From JAGUXG01 sp043798435 (GTDB lineage: Bacteria > UBA9089 > UBA9088 > JAGUXG01), in NCBI GenBank assembly GCA_043798435.1, contig JAZDOR010000196.1, forward strand, positions 1 to 15,098: DNA of 15,098 nucleotides, read 5' to 3'. Both the position numbers and the translations under genes were made by a program. Under the pieces are notes generated by a model. It had not been told where the DNA came from. It ran no database searches and was given only the letters and a program-made list of their open reading frames with translations. How positions within the stretch are numbered: position 1 is the stretch's first letter; each line of letters starts with the position of its first letter. Shown here one piece after another: positions 1-6,178 of this stretch.

Positions 1-2
1 AG

Positions 3-539
3 TTTATTCCTCTGCTTGAACGCTTTCATTTGGTTCGTGACCACCATAACAGAGAACTCCACCTTAGCCAATATTGGGAATTGGGGATTGGGGATTGTTG
101 GGGATAATTCCTAATTCCTAACCCCTAATTCCTGATTTTGGTGTTAAAAGCACAAGCACAAGGCTTCCTTTCTGAGGCAAGCAGTGTTTTTGATGCTGAC
201 CTGATTGCCCCTTTAATCAAAGAACTGGCTAATAAGGCTATCCCTTTAGAAAAAGACCCTAAACTTAAAAACCTTCAACAGGATCTATCGTTACATAATG
301 GCGGATAGAACTCTTCTTTCGTTGGTTCAAATGTATCTTGGGTTGTACTCACTTGATTTCTCTTTCAAAGAACGGTGTCTCTATGAAAGTTACTGTGCCC
401 TGTAAGCCTGTATGTTAATTACCCTTTGGACTGGTTGTAAGCCCACTAAACGCACCTTTGAGATGTTATGTTTCTATTTCAATGGCCTTAAGCTAATGAA
501 GAAGAGTTGACTCAACACATCAAGAAACTCAAGGCTTAA
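3..539 (+). pseudogene. Decayed IS4-family DDE transposase remnant
   Basis: Pieces of one transposase can be read in order in shifting frames. An N-terminal piece starts at 3 (reads LLERFHLVRDHHNRELHLSQ). A second piece at 129-308 contains FLSEASSVFDADLIAPLIKE. A C-terminal catalytic piece starts at 305 and reads IELFFRWFKCILGC, where the Glu codon 308-310 is probably the third acidic residue of the DDE triad. The tail from about 406 reads TLWTGCKPTKRTFEMLCFYF, and after one more shift ends EEELTQHIKKLKA with a stop at 537-539. The order and wording match IS4-type transposases as I remember them. The central part carrying the two catalytic Asp residues is deleted at about 300-305. There are frameshifts near 390 and 485 and a stop at 403-405. 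A heptamer tract replaces part of the N-terminal region. The protein cannot be functional. The 5' end lies outside the window, and I identified no terminal inverted repeats. Confidence 0.8.
73..135. repeat. Heptanucleotide tract, G-rich then C-rich
   Basis: Nine units of exactly 7 nt in unbroken phase: ATTGGGA, ATTGGGG twice, ATTGTTG, GGGATAA, TTCCTAA twice, CCCCTAA, TTCCTGA. The first half is G-rich and the second half C-rich, so the tract is roughly self-complementary. It sits inside the transposase remnant where coding sequence is expected, so it arrived after or during decay of that gene. Heptanucleotide repeats with an ATTGGGG-like unit resemble the STRR repeats known from heterocystous cyanobacteria. 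I do not take that as evidence of relationship. Confidence 0.85.
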
Positions 540-1057
540 AGGTGTTACAGGGATATTTGCCTTTTGCAATACAAGGGATTGGTCTGCCCTTTTTTAAGCC
601 AAAAACTACTTATGTAACCGTTCACCTCCATAGCATTTCTATAAATACACCCCATACACAAAGAAATTCCTTGCTCTCATTGACTTCCTTTTGGTAAATT
701 TAATATCTAAAAAACAAAAAACAACCATTAAAAACAATCATTCCGAACAGTATTGTAACTGTCCCCCATTTTTACCTACTATTTTTACCTATTTTTACCT
801 TACCTAACAGAGAAAGATGAATAAACCACGAATAAACACGAATATTACAAATGGGCACAAATGAATTATTAATTAATTGTTAGTGTTAATTCGTGTGCAT
901 TCGTGGTTAATATCTCTTAAAGTTAGTTCGTGGCTAATTCCTCTGTGCTCTCTGTGGCTAAATATTTTCCCCCAAAATTGTGAGTAATTACACCTTTTCT
1001 ATACACCTTAAAATATAGCCTGAACTGTTACCTGATTTTTCAATGGGAATTTTTTGT
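540..1057. other. Gene-free spacer with short repeats
   Basis: I see no supportable gene here. Contents: a GTAACCGTTCA motif near 620-631 (reverse complement of a motif recurring at 1021-1031 and 2953-2963); three ATTTTTACCT decamers at 768-777 and 781-800; an inverted-repeat element at 824-991; and a 24-nt copy of a repeat end at 1008-1031 that matches 2940-2963 at 22 of 24 positions. Confidence 0.6.
824..991. repeat. Inverted-repeat element with conserved 23-nt end
   Basis: Two 20-nt arms, 824-843 (reads AACCACGAATAAACACGAAT) and 889-908, are complementary at 18 of 20 positions and can form a hairpin. About 60 nt further the segment ends in a sequence at 969-991 (CCCCCAAAATTGTGAG then TAATTAC). 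That end matches the inner ends of the two elements at 7534-7766 and 9639-9804, although the core sequences differ. It is non-coding and MITE- or REP-like in appearance; no mobility function is visible. Confidence 0.6.
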
Positions 1058-1084
1058 TTGACTTTTTAAGGAAAAGTCTATAAT
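1058..1084 (+). promoter_or_regulatory. Putative promoter of the Crp/Fnr gene with dyad spacer
   Basis: TTGACT (1058-1063) and TATAAT (1079-1084) resemble sigma-70 boxes, although their 15-nt spacing is short. A perfect 7-bp inverted repeat, GACTTTT (1060-1066) and AAAAGTC (1072-1078) with loop TAAGG, overlaps the -35 box and ends right at the -10 box. This is operator-like geometry. A start site about 7 nt after the -10 box would lie within a few bases of the ATG at 1095, so the mRNA may be nearly leaderless. No Shine-Dalgarno sequence is near that ATG. Confidence 0.5.
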
Positions 1085-1094
1085 AATAATAACA

Positions 1095-1826
1095 ATGAAA
1101 ATTCAAGAAGCAGAAAAAATAGAGGTTTTGCGGTCGGTGCCAATATTCTCCCAATTTGATGAGGAAGAATTGATAAGTTTGGCAGAGATTGCCAAGTTCA
1201 GTCTTTATAAGAAAGGAGATTGGTTTTTTGCTAAGGATGATGTGGGAGCTTATCTTTTTGTCCTCCAAAAAGGGTTGGCAAGGGTGGTTGTAGAAGGAGA
1301 GGAGGCAAGGGAGATAACCCTTTCTATTTTGCACCCAAGGGACTTCTTTGGTGAAATGTCTATTTTAGATGGAAAACCAAGGTCAGCCGCAGTAATAGCT
1401 CAGGAGGAGTGTAAGGCTTTAGTGATTGCAAGGGATAGCTTTCTTAAGTTTATCAAGCAGTATCCCTCTGTAGGGATAAAAATATTGGGTATACTTTGTC
1501 AAAGACTTAGAAAGACAGATCAGCAGGTAGAGACACTTGCCTTCTTCAGGGCAGAGCAAAAGATAGCAGATGTGCTTCTTAAACTTAAAGAAGAATATGG
1601 CAAAAAGACTGAAGAAGGTCTTCTGCTTGATATTAAACTGACCCATTCTGAGATAGCAAGCCTTGCTGGAATGACTAGAGAGACATCCAATAGGGTTCTC
1701 TCTCGATTTGCCAAAAGGGGATGGATAAAAAAGATAGGCAAAAAGATTATGCTCTTAGACCAAATGGCTCTATATAAAGAGATTCATAAAGGAGATCGCT
1801 TAAAAAAGGAGGTGAGTAACTATTAA
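1095..1826 (+). CDS. Crp/Fnr-family transcriptional regulator
   Basis: A 243-residue DNA-binding regulator with the usual two-domain layout. Residues about 13-130 form a cyclic-nucleotide-binding-type beta-roll with the signature FFGEMSILDGKPRSAAVIA at 84-102. It retains the Gly-Glu and Arg-Ser pair that contact cAMP phosphate in Crp. A dimerisation helix follows at about 124-160. A winged helix-turn-helix at about 182-211 reads THSEIASLAGMTRETSNRVL, with the RETxxR recognition-helix pattern of the family. The Cys cluster of FNR-type iron-sulfur sensors is absent, so it is probably not an oxygen sensor of that type. The effector is unknown. The start at ATG 1095 is chosen because the beta-roll follows it directly. 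The gene ends 46 nt before infC, and its last codons contain a perfect Shine-Dalgarno sequence. A dyad-containing promoter lies upstream, so self-regulation is possible (inference). Confidence 0.93.
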   Translation: MKIQEAEKIEVLRSVPIFSQFDEEELISLAEIAKFSLYKKGDWFFAKDDVGAYLFVLQKGLARVVVEGEEAREITLSILHPRDFFGEMSILDGKPRSAAVIAQEECKALVIARDSFLKFIKQYPSVGIKILGILCQRLRKTDQQVETLAFFRAEQKIADVLLKLKEEYGKKTEEGLLLDIKLTHSEIASLAGMTRETSNRVLSRFAKRGWIKKIGKKIMLLDQMALYKEIHKGDRLKKEVSNY

Positions 1827-1877
1827 AATCATTACAAGGAGAATTTGCGTATGTATTGAGGGGTTACGGAGGTGATG
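1806..1877 (+). promoter_or_regulatory. Candidate AUU-started leader ORF coupled to infC
   Basis: AAGGAGGTGA at 1806-1815 is fully complementary to the 16S anti-Shine-Dalgarno, yet no ATG, GTG or TTG follows at a useful distance. The first plausible start is ATT at 1822, 9 nt after GGAGG. From it runs a 17-codon frame (reads IKIITRRICVCIEGLRR) ending at TGA 1873-1875, which overlaps the infC ATG at 1875-1877 as TGATG. Starting infC from AUU is the known basis of IF-3 autocontrol in Escherichia coli, because IF-3 rejects AUU starts. A coupled AUU leader could serve the same purpose. This is inference; the Shine-Dalgarno could be a chance product of the upstream coding sequence. Confidence 0.35.
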
Positions 1878-2405
1878 CAGGTTAGAAGTAATAGAAGAAG
1901 GATAAATAGACAGATTTTTGCCAAAAGGGTAAGGTTGATTGATAGCACTGGAAAGCAGAGGGGAATAGTTGATAAAGAGGAAGCCCTCACTGAAGCAAGA
2001 GACCAGGAGCTTGATCTGGTAGAGATAGCTCCAGAGGCTGACCCTCCTGTCTGTAAAATTATGGACTATGGCAAGTATCAATTTGAGCAGAACAAAAAGA
2101 CAAAGGAGGGAAAGAAGAAGCAGAAGTTAGTTCAACTGAAGGAGATAAAAATAGGGCTTCAGATAGCCGAGCATGACCTTCTTTTTAAGGTAAAAAAGGC
2201 ACAAGGCTTTTTAGCAGACGGACACAAGCTTAAAATTGTCCTCTTTTTCAAAGGAAGGGAGATTACCCATACTGATTTAGGAAGAGGGTTAATGATGAAG
2301 GTGGTTGACCACTTAAAGGACTTTTCTGTAGTTGAAACCAGGCCTTCTTTAGAAGGAAAGAGAATGATTATGATACTTGTTCCTATCCAAAAAAAGCCTT
2401 CTTAA
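1872..2405 (+). CDS. infC: Translation initiation factor IF-3
   Basis: IF-3 binds the 30S subunit, keeps it apart from 50S and checks start-codon selection. The 177-residue protein has the normal length and both domains. The N-terminal domain includes DLVEIAPEADPPVCKIMDYG at about 49-68, followed by a Lys-rich linker (about 75-88). The C-terminal domain starts VQLKEIKIGLQIAEHD, includes KIVLFFKGREITH, and ends with KRMIMILVP. The start is GTG 1872 or ATG 1875. GGAGG at 1868-1872 is too close to either for ideal use, while GAGGGG at 1858-1863 is 8 nt from the GTG. A candidate AUU-started leader ORF overlaps the start. The usual downstream rpmI and rplT ribosomal genes are absent; a convergent HicB-like gene follows. 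The stop codon lies in the loop of a bidirectional terminator. Confidence 0.97.
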   Translation: MMQVRSNRRRINRQIFAKRVRLIDSTGKQRGIVDKEEALTEARDQELDLVEIAPEADPPVCKIMDYGKYQFEQNKKTKEGKKKQKLVQLKEIKIGLQIAEHDLLFKVKKAQGFLADGHKLKIVLFFKGREITHTDLGRGLMMKVVDHLKDFSVVETRPSLEGKRMIMILVPIQKKPS

Positions 2406-2418
2406 TGAAGGTTTTTTT
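2389..2418. terminator. Bidirectional intrinsic terminator between infC and the HicB-like gene
   Basis: A run of seven A (2389-2395), stem CCTTC (2397-2401), loop TTAAT (2402-2406), stem GAAGG (2407-2411) and seven T (2412-2418). It reads as a U-tailed hairpin in both directions. The loop holds the interlocked stop codons of infC (2403-2405) and the opposing gene (2404-2402). Confidence 0.8.
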
Positions 2419-2650
2419 CTAAGAAGAGGTGTTGAGGCTGGGTAGAGACCTCAATCCTTTGATGAGGAAAGCAAAGTTCTTCGGGGCTTACTCCAAGTTC
2501 ATTAGCAGAAGCCAAATAAAAGCTTATTATCTCCTGGAGTCGCTTTACCGCCTTATTGAGTGTATTGCCTTCTGCATAAAGATTCAGTTTTGGAGAGAAA
2601 GCAATATACCTATCTTTATCCTTCTTAAAAAGTTGAATGCTGAAATCCAT
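2402..2650 (-). CDS. HicB-like (UPF0150) small protein, orphan antitoxin candidate
   Basis: An 82-residue protein resembling the HicB/UPF0150 fold. It has a beta-strand start (MDFSIQLFKKDKDRYIAFSP), a short Leu-Asn stretch, GNTLNKAVKRLQEIISFYLA as the typical Gly-x-Thr turn and helix, and a C-terminal tail of about 30 residues. HicB proteins usually neutralise a HicA RNase toxin encoded next door. No HicA-like double-stranded-RNA-binding-type ORF is visible on either side, so this copy is an orphan, or belongs to the HicB-like proteins without a partner. It lacks a recognisable C-terminal DNA-binding domain. The start ATG (2650-2648) has a strong AGGGGGG Shine-Dalgarno 3 to 4 nt upstream on the minus strand. 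The gene converges on infC and overlaps it by 4 nt within the shared terminator. Confidence 0.65.
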   Translation of the reverse strand: MDFSIQLFKKDKDRYIAFSPKLNLYAEGNTLNKAVKRLQEIISFYLASANELGVSPEELCFPHQRIEVSTQPQHLFLEKNLH

Positions 2651-2707
2651 TTTCCCCCCTCTTTATACTTATCGGCAATTTTAGAAAAAACCTTTAAGGA
2701 AATTTTT

Positions 2708-3088
2708 AGGGGATAGGGAGATAAGAGAAAAATGTTGGGGATAAGGAGATAAAAGGTAATCGCTGCGGTAGTGTAAGAAAAGGGGATGTGGAGATAAAGG
2801 GGATATAGAGATATATTCATTGCAAATTGTAAATTTAGCATTTAGCATTTCAAATTTGAAATTTGTATTTTGCTTTTGTTAGATTTGTAATGATTTATCC
2901 CCCTATCTTTCATATCTCCTTATCCCCCTTCTTACACTCTTAATATATAGCCTGAACGGTTACGATAAAAGAGAGATGTTGGGGATATGGAGATTATTCA
3001 TTTTTAATTCTTAATTTTTAATTCAAATTTTATCCCCTTATCTCCATAATCCCCATATCCCCCTTTTTACACTACCTGAACGCTTATG
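2708..3088. repeat. Nested hairpin repeats built of heptamers
   Basis: Three in-phase heptamer blocks lie here: 2708-2756 (AGGGGAT, AGGGAGA and so on), 2781-2941 (23 units) and 2971-3068 (14 units). The second and third run from purine/G-rich units through AT-rich units (CAAATTT, AGCATTT; AATTCTT, AATTTTT) to C-rich units. The outer arms are therefore complementary: 2770-2812 with 2897-2938, and about 2978-2998 with 3034-3061. Flanking motifs recur: GTGTAAG/TACACT, and CCTGAACGGTTAC at 2951-2963, with degenerate copies at 2756-2768 and 3074-3086. I see no coding function. The last copy runs into the start of the prepilin peptidase gene. Confidence 0.75.
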
Positions 3089-3823
3089 ATGATAGAGACT
3101 ATCTTTTTTGTATCTGGAGCAATATTTGGAAGTTTTTTTAATGTATGTATCTATCGCTTGCCGCAAGATATCTCTATTATTACGCCTGGTTCCTTCTGCC
3201 CTGCTTGTGGCCATAAGATACGGTGGTATGACAATATTCCTATCATAAGCTGGATTTTCTTGTTTGGAAGGTGCAGGGATTGCAAAGAATGGATATCTAT
3301 TCGCTACATTATTATTGAGATACTGACAGGCTCGCTTTTTCTATTCCTTCTCTGGTCTTGTGGCTTGAATAAGGAGCTATTTATCTGGTTATTCTTCTTC
3401 TCCTTGCTCCTGGTAATCTCAGTGATTGATATTGAGACCTTTTTTGTCTTAGATAAGATTACATATCCTGGAATTATAGTTGGGGCAATCCTCTTCTGGA
3501 AATCCATAGATCACATTATTGGTATGCTTTTGGGTGGGGGGATAATCTTTCTTTTGGTCAAGCTATCCCCAAAGTTATTGGGTAAAGAAGGGATGGGAGA
3601 AGGAGATATTGAGGTGGCATTGCTACTTGGCATCTTTTTGGGATGGAAATTGATACTCTCTACACTTCTTATTTCATCTATTTTAGGGGTAGCAATTGGA
3701 GGAGGAATCCTTCTTCTTACCAAGAGAATAGGGAGCCATATCCCCTATGTTCCGTATCTGGCTGCTGGAGGATTTATCTCCTGGGTCTTTTCCCAGAAGA
3801 TAGAGGCATTCTTTACATTGTAA
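3086..3823 (+). CDS. pilD: Prepilin peptidase / leader peptidase (A24 family)
   Basis: An inner-membrane aspartic protease that cleaves the leader of type IV prepilins or type II secretion pseudopilins and often methylates the new N-terminus. The 245 residues show the N-terminal signature GAIFGSFFNVCIYRLP (11-26) and a zinc-ribbon loop with two CxxC pairs (C38/C41 and C63/C66). Several membrane segments follow, together with the two catalytic Asp sites: VISVIDIET with D115, and the GxGD motif GMGEGDIE with D174. Length is normal. No pilin or secretion genes are nearby, so the substrate is unknown. The two possible starts, ATG 3086 and 3089, lie at the end of a repeat (CCTGAACGCTTAT) and lack a Shine-Dalgarno, so its translation signal may come from the repeat or be weak. 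The symbol pilD is by family; gspO or pppA would be equally fair. Confidence 0.93.
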   Translation: MMIETIFFVSGAIFGSFFNVCIYRLPQDISIITPGSFCPACGHKIRWYDNIPIISWIFLFGRCRDCKEWISIRYIIIEILTGSLFLFLLWSCGLNKELFIWLFFFSLLLVISVIDIETFFVLDKITYPGIIVGAILFWKSIDHIIGMLLGGGIIFLLVKLSPKLLGKEGMGEGDIEVALLLGIFLGWKLILSTLLISSILGVAIGGGILLLTKRIGSHIPYVPYLAAGGFISWVFSQKIEAFFTL

Positions 3824-3853
3824 CTATTTCCCGAGATAGAAGTGTTACAAAAA

Positions 3854-3980
3854 TTCATTTCAAATTTAGCATTGCAAATTTAGCATTTAAAATTTGAGGA
3901 AAGAAATATAGAGACTAATAAAAGAGATGAACTTTTAGAAATTTGAAATGATAAATGTTAAATTTGCAATTTGCAATGAA
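3854..3980. repeat. Paired 42-nt AT-rich heptamer arms
   Basis: The left arm 3854-3895 is six 7-nt units: TTCATTT, CAAATTT, AGCATTG, CAAATTT, AGCATTT, AAAATTT. The right arm 3939-3980 is also six units: AAATTTG, AAATGAT, AAATGTT, AAATTTG, CAATTTG, CAATGAA. The right arm is largely the reverse complement of the left, unit by unit, with 43 nt between. It belongs to the same sequence family as 2816-2864. It occupies the spacer between the prepilin peptidase gene and aroC. Confidence 0.8.
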
Positions 3981-4027
3981 GTTTTTTCAAAGAACACTTC
4001 AGATGACTAAATTGTTATCTTTACATT

Positions 4028-5164
4028 ATGAGCACACTTAGATTCTTAACCGCAGGTGAGTCTCATGGGCCATGCCTGACTGTGATTATTGAAGGGCTTC
4101 CAGCAGGCCTACCTATTGAACCTATTGAGATAAACGCCTTTCTCAAAAGAAGGCAGGGAGGCTATGGAAGGGGAAAGAGGATGGAGATTGAACAAGATAG
4201 GTGCGAGATTACAGGGGGAGTAAGGCTGGGAAAGACATTGGGAAGCCCTGTATCTATCAAGATAGAGAATAAGGATTGGCCTAATTGGAGAGACAAATGG
4301 GACTCGGCAGAGCCAATTTTGGTGGCAAGGCCAGGCCATGCTGACCTTTCTGGGGCGATAAAGTATGGGCATACCGATATAAGAAATGTTCTGGAGAGGT
4401 CATCGGCAAGAGAAACAGCAGCAAGGTGTGTTGTCGGCTCTATTGCCAAAAGGCTTCTCGGAATCTTTGAGATAGAGATTCTGGGCTATCTTCTGGCTAT
4501 AGGCAGAATAAAGACAGAAAAAAGGCCAGAGAGCTTAGATGAGATAATAGACTCTCCATTCTTCTGCGGTGATAAAGCCAAAGAGGCTGAGATGAGGCGG
4601 GAGGTGGAGGAAGCAGAGACAAATGGAGACTCTCTTGGTGGAATCTTTGAGGTAAGGGCTACAGGTGTTCCTCCTGGTCTTGGAAGCTATGTTCATTGGG
4701 ACAGGCGATTAGACGCAAAGATTGCCTTTGCTTTGATGAGCATTCCAGCCATAAAAGGGGTAGAGATTGGGCTTGGATTTTCGTCTACAGAAAGACCCGG
4801 CTCAAAGGTTCACGATGAGATACTCTATAATGAAGAAAAGAGCTTCTACAGAAAGACAAACAACGCCGGCGGGATAGAGGGTGGGGTAAGTAATGGAGAA
4901 GATATTATTACAAGGTGTGCGATGAAGCCTATCCCTACACTGAGAAAGCCTCTATCTTCCTGCAATATTATTACCAAGGAGAAAACATCTGCACCTGTTA
5001 TTAGATCTGATATCTCCGCTGTGCCTGCGGCATCTGTGGTCGGAGAGGCAATGCTAAGTATTGTGCTTGCTGATAGCTTTATGGAGAGGTTCGGTGGCGA
5101 CAATCTCTTTCAGGTAAAAGAGAGGTTCTTCAGGGAAAAGGATAAAAACTTCTTGCCTTTTTGA
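4028..5164 (+). CDS. aroC: Chorismate synthase
   Basis: It catalyses the last shikimate-pathway step, 5-enolpyruvylshikimate-3-phosphate to chorismate, using reduced FMN in the cytoplasm. At 378 residues it has normal family length. The three family signatures are present: GESHGPCLTVIIEGLPAG at 10-27, RSSARETAARCVVGSIAK at 124-141, and RSDISAVPAASVVGEAML at 326-343. The two conserved active-site His residues are seen as H13 (in GESHG) and H104 (in RPGHAD). GGIEGGVSNGEDI (281-293) is also typical. ATG 4028 is the natural start because the fold begins at once, but no Shine-Dalgarno is visible upstream. The gene stands alone with no other aro gene in the window, and a repeat precedes it. The reading frame is intact, so it is probably functional. 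Confidence 0.97.
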   Translation: MSTLRFLTAGESHGPCLTVIIEGLPAGLPIEPIEINAFLKRRQGGYGRGKRMEIEQDRCEITGGVRLGKTLGSPVSIKIENKDWPNWRDKWDSAEPILVARPGHADLSGAIKYGHTDIRNVLERSSARETAARCVVGSIAKRLLGIFEIEILGYLLAIGRIKTEKRPESLDEIIDSPFFCGDKAKEAEMRREVEEAETNGDSLGGIFEVRATGVPPGLGSYVHWDRRLDAKIAFALMSIPAIKGVEIGLGFSSTERPGSKVHDEILYNEEKSFYRKTNNAGGIEGGVSNGEDIITRCAMKPIPTLRKPLSSCNIITKEKTSAPVIRSDISAVPAASVVGEAMLSIVLADSFMERFGGDNLFQVKERFFREKDKNFLPF

Positions 5165-5223
5165 GGAGAAAATTTAATCCACAGATTTCACAGATTAAAA
5201 GGAAATTCCTATATGATTAAATT

Positions 5224-5409
5224 ATGCAACATTCAATGACAACAACCGCTTTCACTCTGGATAGCTATCAGATTACAAAAAATCTGGGGTTGGTTCGGGG
5301 CATCATCGTTCGTTCCCGTTCCATTGTTGGAACTATTGGGGGTTGCTTGCAAACCTTGCTTGGCGGTAATATTTCGTTATTCACAAAAAAATATGTGATA
5401 AAAGGATAA
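5224..5409 (+). pseudogene. Truncated YbjQ/UPF0145-family gene
   Basis: The frame reads MTTTAFTLDSYQITKNLG, then VRGIIVRSRSIVGTIGG and LQTLLGGNISLFT. This matches the N-terminal half of the YbjQ/UPF0145 (DUF74, putative heavy-metal-binding) family, whose members usually run about 100 residues. After LFT the frame ends in KKYVIKG and a stop, and I find no continuation of the missing half in the following 50 nt. The native start is probably ATG 5236 rather than 5224, because family members begin with a Thr-rich strand. Neither start has a Shine-Dalgarno. It is most likely a degraded gene; a functional short protein is less likely. Confidence 0.65.
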
Positions 5410-5458
5410 TTACTGGACTTTTGCAAATTTTACTATTATTCATATTCAGTAGTAAAGT

Positions 5459-5487
5459 TTGACAAGCAAAAATGCTTGTGCTATAAT
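5459..5487 (+). promoter_or_regulatory. Consensus sigma-70 promoter with inverted-repeat spacer
   Basis: TTGACA (5459-5464), a 17-nt spacer and TATAAT (5482-5487) form a perfect textbook promoter. A perfect 7-bp inverted repeat, ACAAGCA (5462-5468) and TGCTTGT (5473-5479) with an AAAA loop, fills the spacer and overlaps the -35 box, suggesting an operator. Transcription would start near 5494, at or next to GTG 5495, the in-frame start of the following gene, which could be leaderless. Confidence 0.8.
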
Positions 5488-5494
5488 TGGGGGT

Positions 5495-6178
5495 GTGAAA
5501 AGAAGGTCTCGCATCAAGCAGAAAAAGATTAGCCTTTTTTCTTTTCTTACAAAAGAGACTATTGTTGTTGCTGGGTTACTCCTCTTAGCTTTTATCCTGA
5601 AGTTTATCTATCTATCCCACCTAAAGGCAAATGACCATTGCTTTTATCTGCCTCAACAGGGAACAGATATGCTTGGTTATCATGACTCTGCTCAACAAAT
5701 ATTAAATGGAACATTTCCAAAGGCTCCCTATTACGCCGGCCCTTTTTACTCCTATTTCCTTGCCTTTATATATAAAATATTTGGGGTAGATCCATATATT
5801 GCCAGGCTCATCCAAATAATACTTGGCGTTACAACATCCCTTCTTATTTATCTTATTGCTAAAAAGGTATTTAACAAACCAGTAGCTGTCATCTCCCTTT
5901 GTATCTCTGTTTTCTATAGCATCTTCTATATCTATGAAGGAATTCTTCTTATGGAAACATTGGTCTGTTTCCTAAACACATTATCGGTCTTTCTCCTTCT
6001 CAGAATTGAGGACAAGCCATCATATAAGAATATAGCTTTTGCAGGGATTTCAATAGGCATATCTGCTCTCAGCAGGGCAACTATCCTGTTATTTGTGCCA
6101 TTTATCCTCATCTGGATATTATTTAACTCAAAACTCAAAACTCAAATCTCAAAACTATTAAGATTAGGATTTCTATGA
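5495..6178 (+). CDS. Membrane glycosyltransferase (GT-C, ArnT/PMT-like), N-terminal part
   Basis: N-terminal part of a GT-C integral-membrane glycosyltransferase related to ArnT and dolichyl-phosphate-mannose-protein mannosyltransferases. This group transfers sugars from lipid-phosphate donors on the outer face of the inner membrane. A membrane helix (about 5566-5625) is followed by a loop with TDMLGYHDSAQQILNG, holding the acidic motif of the family. Next come APYYAGPFYSYFLAFIY, several helices, and GILLMETLVCFLN with a conserved-looking Glu. GTG 5495 is preferred as start: an upstream TTG at 5459 is part of the promoter -35 box. The frame stops at TGA 6176-6178, but the same frame continues directly into the next entry, so the two are one interrupted gene. 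A four-unit heptamer tract (6125-6152) lies just before the stop. Donor and acceptor are unknown. Confidence 0.75.
   Translation: MKRRSRIKQKKISLFSFLTKETIVVAGLLLLAFILKFIYLSHLKANDHCFYLPQQGTDMLGYHDSAQQILNGTFPKAPYYAGPFYSYFLAFIYKIFGVDPYIARLIQIILGVTTSLLIYLIAKKVFNKPVAVISLCISVFYSIFYIYEGILLMETLVCFLNTLSVFLLLRIEDKPSYKNIAFAGISIGISALSRATILLFVPFILIWILFNSKLKTQISKLLRLGFL
6125..6152 (+). repeat. Four-unit heptamer tract inside glycosyltransferase gene
   Basis: AACTCAA three times and ATCTCAA once, in exact 7-nt phase. They encode the polar stretch around NSKLKTQIS between two membrane segments. The total of 28 nt is not a multiple of 3, so copy-number change would shift the frame. Confidence 0.85.

Noticed and set aside
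1851..1859. Two-codon ORF ATG TAT TGA with AAGGAG 9 nt upstream, before infC
   Set aside because: It could be a stalling mini-ORF, but such a short match is easily chance. The longer AUU-started frame explains the overlap with infC better.
5459..5461. TTG as start codon of the glycosyltransferase
   Set aside because: This TTG is part of a perfect -35 box, upstream of the transcription start; GTG 5495 is the better start.
6176..6178. Reassigned UGA codon (Trp or Gly)
   Set aside because: aroC, the anti-sigma gene and the gene at 8510-9049 all end naturally in TGA, so TGA works as stop in this genome.
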